Below, piece after piece: positions 1 through 5,756 of a DNA stretch of 7,521 nt; position 1 is the stretch's first letter; each line of letters opens with the position of its first letter. The notes beneath the pieces are model-generated. The model saw only the letters and a list, made by a program, of their open reading frames with translations, made no database searches and was not told the origin of the DNA. Location: contig DLPA01000010.1 of the NCBI GenBank assembly GCA_002479815.1, positions 1 to 7,521 of the forward strand, in the 5' to 3' direction. The position numbers were made by a program, and so were the translations under genes. The stretch is from a bacterium UBA7470. Lineage in GTDB: Bacteria; Pseudomonadota; Gammaproteobacteria; Burkholderiales; Burkholderiaceae_C.

Positions 1-159
1 GGAATGTCTGCCTGTTTTGCCTGTCGCCACCTCAGAGGGTCAAGCCCTGACCGCTGGCGCTGCACCAACACTGACAGCCGCAACGAGCTATCAGGCTTGC
101 CATTGGCCCGTGAGTTCGTGATGCACCTGCACCGATGCCCCGCATTTACAAGCGCCTGA
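1..159 (+). CDS. Small cysteine-containing hypothetical protein (left end open or start at 4)
   Basis: This frame is open from the window edge to a TGA at 157-159. An ATG at 4-6 would give a 51-residue protein, but no ribosome binding site is visible because the edge is only 3 bases away, so the gene may begin outside. The product contains CFACRHL near the start, RWRCTN in the middle and LAREFVMHLHRCPAF near the end. That gives four cysteines, the first two in a C-x-x-C pair followed by R-H, a layout compatible with a small zinc-binding fold. A strong terminator starts 23 bases after the stop, which supports a real transcribed gene ending here. I do not recognise the family. The frame could also be a chance open stretch, since it is short and truncated by the window. 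Confidence 0.45.
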   Translation, partial: GMSACFACRHLRGSSPDRWRCTNTDSRNELSGLPLAREFVMHLHRCPAFTSA

Positions 160-182
160 CCTGCACGTCATAACCACACCAG

Positions 183-206
183 ACCCGCTTCAATGGCGGG
201 TTTTTT
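183..206 (+). terminator. Rho-independent terminator after the small left-edge gene
   Basis: A 6-bp GC-rich stem, ACCCGC (183-188) with GCGGGT (196-201), can be extended by one G-T pair and has a short loop. It is followed directly by a run of six T (201-206). Position, orientation and T-run fit termination of + strand transcription coming from the left edge. Confidence 0.8.
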
Positions 207-283
207 GTTGGGTTTAAGCCATGCCAAAAATGCCCACAAGCCGCCCATGCTCACAGCCCCCAACAGGCCGATAGAGCCGCGTT

Positions 284-303
284 CGTTCATGGGCGTTCAT
301 GGG
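284..303. repeat. Two-copy tandem repeat of CGTTCATGGG
   Basis: CGTTCATGGG occurs twice head to tail (284-293 and 294-303) without mismatch. It lies in noncoding DNA and looks like a simple slippage duplication. Part of it, CATGGGCG at 288-295, is also complementary to CGCCCATG at 242-249. Confidence 0.85.
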
Positions 304-449
304 TTATGCCGTCGTCAACCACAGCCAGTCACCGCTCAAACCGTCCTGACCGTGTGAAAACCATTAAGTGATACGGCCTGATGCTGCATGGTGTTGTTTT
401 CTGGTGACAAGGGGAGACACTTTGAATTTTTTTGGCAATTTTGTTGGTA

Positions 450-476
450 TATTTTTTATTACCCTAATAAAAAATA
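450..476. repeat. Perfect 12-bp AT-only inverted repeat
   Basis: The left arm TATTTTTTATTA (450-461) and the right arm TAATAAAAAATA (465-476) are perfect reverse complements separated by CCC (462-464). All 12 pairs are A-T. The element lies 60 bases beyond the stop codon of the methyltransferase gene. As RNA it would form a hairpin, but a weak one, and no T-run follows it in either direction, so it is not a standard terminator. It could be a protein-binding palindrome, a cruciform-prone site or a weak 3'-end stabiliser. The function is unknown. Confidence 0.85.
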
Positions 477-535
477 CTTATAAAACAACAACTTAACAAC
501 CCGTCATTGGCGCTCGCGCAGCACTCAGTTGTGGC

Positions 536-1669
536 TTAACTGGTGCGCCGTAACCACTTGGTCCAACGCCATGAACGAGAATGCTGCATGACTTCTATGA
601 TGCGCTGGTAGTCGTCAACCGTGTGGTGAGCGGCCTGAAGCTGAATTTCGATATTGGCGATATGCCGGTCTTTGTCGGTGACAAGCTGCTGGGAATGTGT
701 CAGTGTCTGCTCTAAAGCGAGTCGCTTCTGCTCTAAAGCCGCTTGCTCTTGCTGCAGCACACCGAGCTTGTCTTGGACAATTTGCAGTTGCGCTTGCGTA
801 TGCTGTGCTTGCGCTTGCCACTGAGCATTCTCTTGCAACAGGGCTTGTTGGGCCAGATTGGTTTGATGCAAGGTATGACTCAAACTGCGGATTTGCCCAC
901 GCAAATCCGTCCAATGCTTCAAGATCGGCCCTAAAGCTGCGACCGCATTCACAGGATGCCAACGCATCAGCTCGTGCGCGGAGGGATGTGGCCCTTTTTG
1001 CCAGATGGAAAAGTATTCGTTGGCATTATCGTCACCGACACTTTCAGCCAACAAATGCGCTTGTATCTGCTGACGTTGCACCACGTCTTGCAACAAGGCA
1101 CGAAACGTGTCGCTGTTCCAAACATGGGCATGTTCACGGCGATCGCGCACGGAGATCATGGCCCCTGCAAATACCGCAGGATCGGCAAGGGCTTCAGGGT
1201 GCACAGCTCGCAAAAACTCCTCGTAGTGGGCATCGCTGACCTCTGTCACGCCCGCCTCGTACTCGGCCCACAAATGCGCTGGCGTGGTCAAGGCTCGATC
1301 ACGGTCGAAAGAAAACCGCATATCAGGCGCTGACATGACCAGCTTTCCACCGTCACGCAGTACACGAAAGCATTCAATAATGACTCGTATAGGATTGGCC
1401 ACGTGCTCAATGACGTGGTTTAAGATCACAAAGTCTTGACTGGCATCGGCAAATGCGGTGAGCGCATCATGATCTAAATTGACAATGTGACTGACGTGAA
1501 CCAAAGGCAGGTTTGCCAGTTCAGGAAACGATCGTCGCGCGTCGTCTTCCGACATGGCATCGCAATACGACACATGGCAGCAGGAGGGTACTTGAGCAGG
1601 GTTGTGCAAAGCACCAATCTCGATGCCGTCCCCAGCCAATAGGCTGTATGCAAGAGTTCTGTGATCCAT
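536..1669 (-). CDS. SAM-dependent methyltransferase with C-terminal coiled coil, probably glycan-related
   Basis: The product is a 377-residue cytoplasmic protein. Its N-terminal domain (about 1-120) has class I methyltransferase features: a variant SAM-binding motif I GDGIEIGALHNP (13-24), an acidic strand end YCD (35-37), NHVIEHV (84-90) and the following helix-turn FRVLRDGGKLVMSAPD (101-116), as in Methyltransf_11 type proteins. The GIEIG-x-LHNP form of motif I is one I associate with methyltransferases in surface polysaccharide clusters. A middle region (about 120-250) is followed by a Gln/Leu-rich coiled coil (about 255-355) and a C-terminal SRSWRWTKWLRR (364-375), resembling the S-x-SWR-x-T-x-P-LR tail common in glycosyltransferase and O-antigen proteins. 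The acceptor substrate cannot be read. No clear Shine-Dalgarno sequence precedes the ATG, but an in-frame stop at 1703-1705 leaves no better start. It lies downstream of tctA on the same strand after a 175-bp gap, and nothing ties its job to citrate uptake. Confidence 0.88.
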   Translation of the reverse strand: MDHRTLAYSLLAGDGIEIGALHNPAQVPSCCHVSYCDAMSEDDARRSFPELANLPLVHVSHIVNLDHDALTAFADASQDFVILNHVIEHVANPIRVIIECFRVLRDGGKLVMSAPDMRFSFDRDRALTTPAHLWAEYEAGVTEVSDAHYEEFLRAVHPEALADPAVFAGAMISVRDRREHAHVWNSDTFRALLQDVVQRQQIQAHLLAESVGDDNANEYFSIWQKGPHPSAHELMRWHPVNAVAALGPILKHWTDLRGQIRSLSHTLHQTNLAQQALLQENAQWQAQAQHTQAQLQIVQDKLGVLQQEQAALEQKRLALEQTLTHSQQLVTDKDRHIANIEIQLQAAHHTVDDYQRIIEVMQHSRSWRWTKWLRRTS

Positions 1670-1844
1670 AGCAGTCGGGGCTTGACACCCAATGTGGCGA
1701 CATCAACGCCTATTGATAGAAAAGGCGCAATCGTAGCAGTCTGATTGATCGTGATGCCTCTCCTGTGTTGCCTGTAAAGACGGCCACAACCGGTGCGGTA
1801 GAGTTGATGCAGAACAAACCCCACCCGCTCTTGACGCTGATTGC
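1670..1844. other. Gap between tctA and the methyltransferase gene
   Basis: This 175-bp gap should hold the end of the tct transcript and the methyltransferase promoter (- strand), but neither is obvious. A 5-bp stem CGCCT (1707-1711) / AGGCG (1723-1727) has no T-run. The best -10 candidate on the - strand, TATCAA, lacks a -35 partner. The ATG overlapping the tctA stop (1846-1848) opens a frame running to 1474, which is treated as spurious. Confidence 0.5.
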
Positions 1845-3338
1845 TCATGCCCGTCGATGCCGTGCCAACAAACGCGGCGCGACGAGTACCAAGGCCACGA
1901 TGATGAGCAGGGTCAGGGACATGGGTCTGTCGATGAACACGCGCCAACTGCCTTCGCCTATCGACAAGGCGTTGCGCAGTTGTGCCTCCGCCAACGGGCC
2001 CAAAATCAGCCCCACAATGACGGGAGCAGTCGGGAAATCGTAACGGCGCATCAAGACACCCACCAGTGCCAGCCCCAACATCAAGTACAGATCAAACGAA
2101 CTTTGACGCATCCCGTACACGCCCACGGTCGCAAAAATCAAAATACCGGCATACAAAGGCGCTTTGGGAATATTGAGCAGCTTCACCCACAAGCCGACCA
2201 AGGGCAGATTGAGCACGAGCAGCATGACATTGCCGATGTAGAGCGAGGCGATCAAGGCCCAGACCAGCGTACTGGACGTTTGGAACAATTGCGGCCCGGC
2301 TTGAATGCCATAGTTTTGCAAGGCACTGAGCAAAATCGCCGCTGTGACCGACGTGGGAATGCCCAGCGTCAACAAAGGTACCAAGGTGGCTGTCACCGCC
2401 GAATTGTTGGCCGCTTCTGGCCCTGCCACGCCTTCAATCGCACCCGTCGTACCAAACTCTTGCTGATGGTCGGGTGAGGCCAGCTTTTTCTCGGTGGCAT
2501 AACTCAAAAACGTAGGAATTTCAGAACCCCCCGCAGGAATACACCCGAACGGGAACCCCAAGGCTGTGCCGCGCAACCATGCGGGCCATGAGCGCCGCCA
2601 CTGGGTTTTGTCCATGTGGACGCGGTTGAGGGTGTTCAGACTGGACACACTCTTGCCCTCGTAAAGCGCGTTGTACAGCGCCTCAGTGACGGCAAAGAGA
2701 CCCACCGCCACCAATACCACTTCGATGCCGTCCATGAACTCCATCACGCCGCCGGTATAGCGCACTTGGCCGGAGATTTGATCCATACCCACCAGCCCCA
2801 AGGCCAGCCCAAGAAACAAAGCGGTCAGGCCACGCAGGGTGCTGTCACCCAAGACCGCGCTCACGGTGGTAAACGCCAAGAGCATCAAACAAAAATACTC
2901 GGGTGGCCCTAGTTTGACGGCGAAAGTCGCCAAGATGGGCGCAAATAGCGTGACCAAGACGGTAGCGATTGTGCCGGCAACGAAGGAGCCGATGGCAGAG
3001 GTAGCCAAAGCCGCGCCTGCACGACCGTTTTTCGCCATCTTGAAGCCCTCAAGGGCCGTCACCATCGTGCCTGTTTCGCCCGGGGTGTTGAGCAAAATCG
3101 AGGTGGTAGAGCCGCCGTACATGGCCCCGTAGTAAATGCCCGCAAAAAAGATCATTGACGCCGTAGGCTCGACTTGGCTGGTGATGGGCAGCAACATCGC
3201 CACCGTCACCGCAGGGCCTAAACCGGGCAAGACCCCAATCGCGGTGCCAAGCGCACAACCGATAAAAGCCCACATCAAATTCACGGGGGTCGCTGCCGTG
3301 GCAAAGCCGCCTAAGAGCTGATTCCAAATGTCCCACAT
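1845..3338 (-). CDS. tctA: TctA, large membrane subunit of the tripartite tricarboxylate transporter
   Basis: TctA is the large channel-forming subunit of the TTT family, which moves the carboxylate delivered by TctC across the inner membrane, driven by an ion gradient. The product is 497 residues, the normal family length, and mostly hydrophobic. The family signature is clear: a Gly-spaced segment ending GVLPGLGP (27-42) and YGGSTTSILLNTPGE (74-88), followed by TALEGFKMAKNGRAG. The second half has the matching GFPFGCIPAGGSEIPTF, GAIEGVAGPEAANNSA and LLTLGIPTS segments, in line with the internal two-fold repeat of the family. The ATG at 3336-3338 is preceded by a strong AGGAG six bases away. 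The gene starts 18 bases after the tctB stop, so it is surely in one operon with tctC and tctB. The exact substrate (citrate or another carboxylate) cannot be fixed from TctA. Confidence 0.97.
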   Translation of the reverse strand: MWDIWNQLLGGFATAATPVNLMWAFIGCALGTAIGVLPGLGPAVTVAMLLPITSQVEPTASMIFFAGIYYGAMYGGSTTSILLNTPGETGTMVTALEGFKMAKNGRAGAALATSAIGSFVAGTIATVLVTLFAPILATFAVKLGPPEYFCLMLLAFTTVSAVLGDSTLRGLTALFLGLALGLVGMDQISGQVRYTGGVMEFMDGIEVVLVAVGLFAVTEALYNALYEGKSVSSLNTLNRVHMDKTQWRRSWPAWLRGTALGFPFGCIPAGGSEIPTFLSYATEKKLASPDHQQEFGTTGAIEGVAGPEAANNSAVTATLVPLLTLGIPTSVTAAILLSALQNYGIQAGPQLFQTSSTLVWALIASLYIGNVMLLVLNLPLVGLWVKLLNIPKAPLYAGILIFATVGVYGMRQSSFDLYLMLGLALVGVLMRRYDFPTAPVIVGLILGPLAEAQLRNALSIGEGSWRVFIDRPMSLTLLIIVALVLVAPRLLARHRRA

Positions 3339-3356
3339 ACACGTCTCCTGCGGCGC

Positions 3357-3905
3357 TTAGAGCCAGCCTGTACCAGTCAAGGCTGGCAAATTCACCGCGA
3401 GGACTTTGGTGAACAACCAAAAAACGGGAGCAGCAATCCCAAGGCCTGTCAGCAAATCAATCATCGCACGTCTTAAGCCCCAAGCAGTTTTGCCTTCGGC
3501 CCAACGCAACCCCCGCACAGCCAACATGTAGCACAAGCCGCAGCTGATGATGAAGCCCAAACGCTCGATGAGCGACGCATTGGCGACCACACCCGCCACG
3601 ACCCACGCCAACGCGGGCCAGTCGCCAGACGCCGCCCCCGACGGCTCAGGCAAATGCGTGAATCCGCCGGTACGGGCTTGCCACACCAAGGTCAGACCGC
3701 AGGCGGCCAGTGCCATTGCCACCAACCACGGTAAGAAGTTAGGGCCCACACCGGCATAGCCTGCGTCGGCAGGAATTTGACTCGCGCCCCACATCATCAC
3801 CAAAGCCACCCACAAGACAGCCACGCCAATGGCTGTTTCTACGGCGACAGAAATGGCAGTGCTTGCAGATGCAGATGGGGCAGGGGAAGCGACCTCGTCA
3901 GACAT
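3357..3905 (-). CDS. tctB: TctB, small membrane subunit of the tripartite tricarboxylate transporter
   Basis: TctB is the small, poorly conserved membrane partner of TctA. The product has 182 residues, slightly longer than many family members because of a Ser/Ala/Pro-rich N-terminal extension (about 1-17). Hydrophobic segments lie near 24-42, 57-75, 95-110, 115-130 and 146-170, so four to five membrane helices are likely. The segment VGPNFLPWLVA (53-63) corresponds to the GPxFFP motif typical of TctB. It sits between tctC and tctA, with gaps of 15 bases upstream and 18 bases downstream. The ATG at 3903-3905 has only a weak GGAA ribosome binding site, seven bases upstream, so translation may depend partly on coupling to tctC. 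The assignment rests on motif, topology and position together, since sequence conservation in this subunit is low. Confidence 0.93.
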   Translation of the reverse strand: MSDEVASPAPSASASTAISVAVETAIGVAVLWVALVMMWGASQIPADAGYAGVGPNFLPWLVAMALAACGLTLVWQARTGGFTHLPEPSGAASGDWPALAWVVAGVVANASLIERLGFIISCGLCYMLAVRGLRWAEGKTAWGLRRAMIDLLTGLGIAAPVFWLFTKVLAVNLPALTGTGWL

Positions 3906-3920
3906 GATGGAATTCCAAAC

Positions 3921-4883
3921 TCACACCATGCCCGCACGCACCATCGTCGCGCGCAAAGCTGCAAAGTCGTTGTCCACAAAGTCGGCGAACTCTTTCCCTG
4001 TCAACAGGGCAGATGTCCAGCCGTTTTTGCTCAATGCGTCTTGCCACGATTTGGTTTTGCTGGCTTTGACGACCATATCGGCCAACGCGGCTTGCTGCGC
4101 AGGGGTGATGCCTGCAGCGGCGTACACCCCGCGCCAGTTGCCAATTTCCACGTCAATGCCTTGTTCTTTCAGCGTCGGCACGTTGATCCCCGCCAAGCGT
4201 TTGCCCGAAGTGACGGCAATGGCCTTCATCTTGCCAGATTCGATATAGCTCTGGAACTCGGAGTAGCCGCTGCCACCGATAGTGACGTTGCCGCCCAAAA
4301 TGGCCGCCGTAGCCTCGCCACCCCCACGGAAAGGCACATAGTTGATCTTCGAAGCCGGTACGCCAACGGCCTGCGCAATCATCGCTGCGGCAATGTGCTC
4401 GGTCGCTCCGCGTGAGCCACCCCCCCATTTGATGCTGCCGGGGTCTTTTTTGAGTTGCTCGACCACATCCTTCATGGTTTTGTAGGGAGAGTTCTCAGGC
4501 AAGACAAACACGTTGTATTCGGTGGTCAGTCGCGCAATCGGCGTGACCTGTGTGACAGACACAGGGGGCTTGCCCGTGATGATGCCACCCAGCATCACCG
4601 CCCCCATCACCATCAGCGCATTGGGGTCGCCTTTGCTGGCGTTGTAAAACTGAGCCAGCCCGATGGCGCCCGCTGCCCCGCCTTTGTTTTCAAAAGTCAC
4701 GGCCGATGCGACACCGGCTTCGCGCAGTGCATTGCCCAGCGCGCGGCCTGTGGTATCCCACCCGCCACCTGGGTTGGCAGGAATCATCATCTTCAAATTC
4801 GCCGCAGCCCATGCCGACTGCATCGGTAAGCTGCCAGCAGCAGCCAAAGCGGCCAACGACTTCAAAAAAGTATCACGACGCAT
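3921..4883 (-). CDS. tctC: TctC, periplasmic tricarboxylate-binding protein
   Basis: TctC is the periplasmic receptor that captures a tricarboxylate or similar carboxylate and hands it to TctA/TctB. The product is 320 residues. It begins with an export signal: charged MRRDTFLK, a hydrophobic stretch to about residue 20, and a likely cleavage site after AWA (24-26). The RR-x-x-F-L-K start recalls twin-arginine signals, but the spacing is imperfect, so the export route is open. The mature part has MMIPANPGGGWDTTGRAL (32-49), the ligand-loop motif of TctC/Bug proteins. PGGGWD is the form I associate with the tricarboxylate branch. Later NYVPFRGGGEATAAILGG and GNWRGVYAAAG also fit the fold. The ATG at 4881-4883 is chosen over an in-frame ATG at 4908-4910 because GGAG lies eight bases upstream and the signal peptide then begins correctly. 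It is the first gene of the operon, divergent from tctD. Confidence 0.95.
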   Translation of the reverse strand: MRRDTFLKSLAALAAAGSLPMQSAWAAANLKMMIPANPGGGWDTTGRALGNALREAGVASAVTFENKGGAAGAIGLAQFYNASKGDPNALMVMGAVMLGGIITGKPPVSVTQVTPIARLTTEYNVFVLPENSPYKTMKDVVEQLKKDPGSIKWGGGSRGATEHIAAAMIAQAVGVPASKINYVPFRGGGEATAAILGGNVTIGGSGYSEFQSYIESGKMKAIAVTSGKRLAGINVPTLKEQGIDVEIGNWRGVYAAAGITPAQQAALADMVVKASKTKSWQDALSKNGWTSALLTGKEFADFVDNDFAALRATMVRAGMV

Positions 4884-4890
4884 ACATTTG

Positions 4891-4896
4891 TCTCCA
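4891..4896 (-). promoter_or_regulatory. Ribosome binding site that fixes the tctC start
   Basis: TGGAGA on the - strand holds GGAG eight bases before the ATG at 4881-4883. It lies inside the nine-codon extension given by the upstream ATG at 4908-4910, which argues that the extension is untranslated leader. Confidence 0.8.
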
Positions 4897-4949
4897 GATG
4901 AACAACACACAATTCAAGCAAGGCGCTAGAAAGCTTGATCCTCGGTTTT

Positions 4950-4971
4950 TTGGCTGTCAATTGGCTGTCCT
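4950..4971. promoter_or_regulatory. Candidate TctD operator: tandem 11-bp direct repeat overlapping the tctC -35
   Basis: Two adjacent 11-bp units, TTGGCTGTCAA (4950-4960) and TTGGCTGTCCT (4961-4971), share their first nine bases. OmpR/PhoB-type regulators, the family of TctD, usually bind head-to-tail repeats spaced by one helical turn. Read on the - strand, the unit next to tctC contains a perfect -35 hexamer TTGACA (4960 down to 4955), but no good -10 lies at the right distance (CAAGCT or AAGCTT at best). That pattern is typical of an activator-dependent promoter. The site is 66 bases before the tctC ATG and 47 bases before the tctD ATG, so it could serve both genes. The operator role is inference. 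Confidence 0.55.
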
Positions 4972-5004
4972 CGGCCTCATGGTTTTCCCTCAAGCGTGGC
5001 GCAC

Positions 5005-5010
5005 GATAAT
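5005..5010 (+). promoter_or_regulatory. Possible -10 hexamer for tctD
   Basis: GATAAT matches the -10 consensus TATAAT at five of six positions. It ends eight bases before the tctD ATG, so transcription would begin almost at the start codon. The -35 region is weak (TTTTCC at 4983-4988 with a 16-bp spacer), so this is tentative. Confidence 0.35.
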
Positions 5011-5018
5011 GCAGCGTG

Positions 5019-5756
5019 ATGAAACTTTTGCTGATTGAAGACAACCTGACGCTGCAAACCAGCTTGGTACGCACCCTGACGCGCCGAGGCTTTGAGGTCG
5101 TCACCTGCGCCGATGGGTCAGCGGCCTGGAACGTATGGCAGCGCACCACGCCAGATGTGGTGCTGCTGGACTTGAGCCTGCCCGGGCAAGACGGTTTGCT
5201 GGTGTTGACGGCCGCACGCCAAGCCGGATGGCGCACCCCAGTGATGATTGTGACCGCCAGAGGCACGGTCGGCGACCGCATTCTGGGGCTGAACACAGGA
5301 GCAGACGATTACTTGCCCAAACCGTTTGATCTGGATGAACTCGAAGCCCGCATTCAGGCCCTGCTGCGCCGTCAGTTCGCAGAGCGCCAACCGGCGCCCC
5401 CTGCTGCAAGCGCGGTGCAGCTTGCTGATGCACCAGATTTCTCACATGGCCTTTCTGCGGCTTGGCATGGGTGGCAAATCGATAAGGCCGAAGGCGCGGT
5501 CTATTTTCAGGGACAAGCGTGGGAATTACCGCCGCGTGAATTGACGCTGTTACGCGCCTTGTTGAGCAAACCCGGTCACGCCATTGCCAAAGAACGCCTG
5601 TTTGAATGCGTTTTTCCGGGGGAGTTGGACGTGCAGCCCGAAGCCATCGAAGTGGTGGCCTATCGTCTGCGCAAGAAACTCAGCAGCACGGGCATCCAAC
5701 TGGTCACCTTGCGCGGCTTGGGGTATTTGCTCAAAGCCTTCCCTGGACAGACATGA
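5019..5756 (+). CDS. tctD: TctD, OmpR-family response regulator for tricarboxylate transport
   Basis: TctD is a DNA-binding response regulator expected to control the divergent tctCBA operon after phosphorylation by TctE. The product is 245 residues, normal for the OmpR/PhoB class. The receiver domain (about 1-118) has every key residue: acidic E7 and D8, phosphoacceptor D51 in VVLLDLSLPGQDG, switch T79 in VTAR and K101 in YLPKPF. An Ala/Pro-rich linker (about 121-140) leads to a winged-helix effector domain (about 148-240) with LPPRELTLLRALLSKPG, then AIEVVAYRLRKKL as recognition helix region, and LVTLRGLGYLL as wing. ATG 5019 gives MKLLLIEDN, the standard receiver start. A GTG directly before it (5016) would add one residue. 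No Shine-Dalgarno sequence is visible. The last bases overlap tctE in an ATGA. The name rests on family plus location beside tctCBA. Confidence 0.95.
   Translation: MKLLLIEDNLTLQTSLVRTLTRRGFEVVTCADGSAAWNVWQRTTPDVVLLDLSLPGQDGLLVLTAARQAGWRTPVMIVTARGTVGDRILGLNTGADDYLPKPFDLDELEARIQALLRRQFAERQPAPPAASAVQLADAPDFSHGLSAAWHGWQIDKAEGAVYFQGQAWELPPRELTLLRALLSKPGHAIAKERLFECVFPGELDVQPEAIEVVAYRLRKKLSSTGIQLVTLRGLGYLLKAFPGQT

Larger units (their letters stand above)
207..535. other. Intergenic region without a convincing gene
   Basis: No reading frame with a ribosome binding site and plausible protein was found here on either strand. The left part has ordinary GC content and contains a 10-bp tandem repeat (284-303). 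CGCCCATG (242-249) is an inverted copy of CATGGGCG (288-295). The right part changes abruptly: positions 421-480 are about 80% A+T, with a perfect AT-only inverted repeat. TTGGCA at 432-437 and TATAAA at 479-484 resemble promoter elements but are not correctly spaced with any partner, and a + strand transcript from here would run antisense into the methyltransferase gene. The 3' end of the methyltransferase transcript must lie here, but no GC-rich terminator for the - strand is visible. Confidence 0.6.

Noticed and set aside
697..1239. Long + strand frame opposite the methyltransferase
   Set aside because: Its product shows no family features and is explained as a shadow of the - strand gene, whose protein has clear methyltransferase motifs.
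1707..1727. Hairpin CGCCT / AGGCG upstream of the methyltransferase gene, considered as a tctA terminator
   Set aside because: The stem is only 5 bp and there is no T-run after it on either strand.
1754..1763. AGGAGAGG on the - strand in the gap before the methyltransferase gene, resembling a strong ribosome binding site
   Set aside because: No ATG, GTG or TTG follows at a usable distance, and the methyltransferase frame has a stop at 1703-1705 between this site and its ATG.
1474..1848. Frame of 124 codons starting at an ATG that overlaps the tctA stop codon as ATGA, crossing the gap and entering the methyltransferase gene
   Set aside because: The ATGA overlap is tempting, but the frame has rare AGG/AGA codons, no recognisable protein features, and shares about 195 bases with a well-supported gene on the same strand in another frame.
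1857..2477. Long + strand frame of 206 codons opposite tctA
   Set aside because: The product is rich in Gln, His and Arg with no domain features, as expected of the antisense of a hydrophobic membrane protein gene.
4884..4910. Nine-codon N-terminal extension of TctC from the ATG at 4908-4910
   Set aside because: It covers the strong ribosome binding site of the inner ATG and puts charged and cysteine residues before a normal signal peptide.
4924..4946. Possible sigma-54 type promoter before tctC
   Set aside because: GG and GC elements are present on the - strand but not with the required 10-base spacing.
5606..5752. Upstream extension of tctE by 49 codons
   Set aside because: It lies wholly inside the tctD effector domain, and the ATGA at 5753-5756 gives a normal start just before the first membrane helix.
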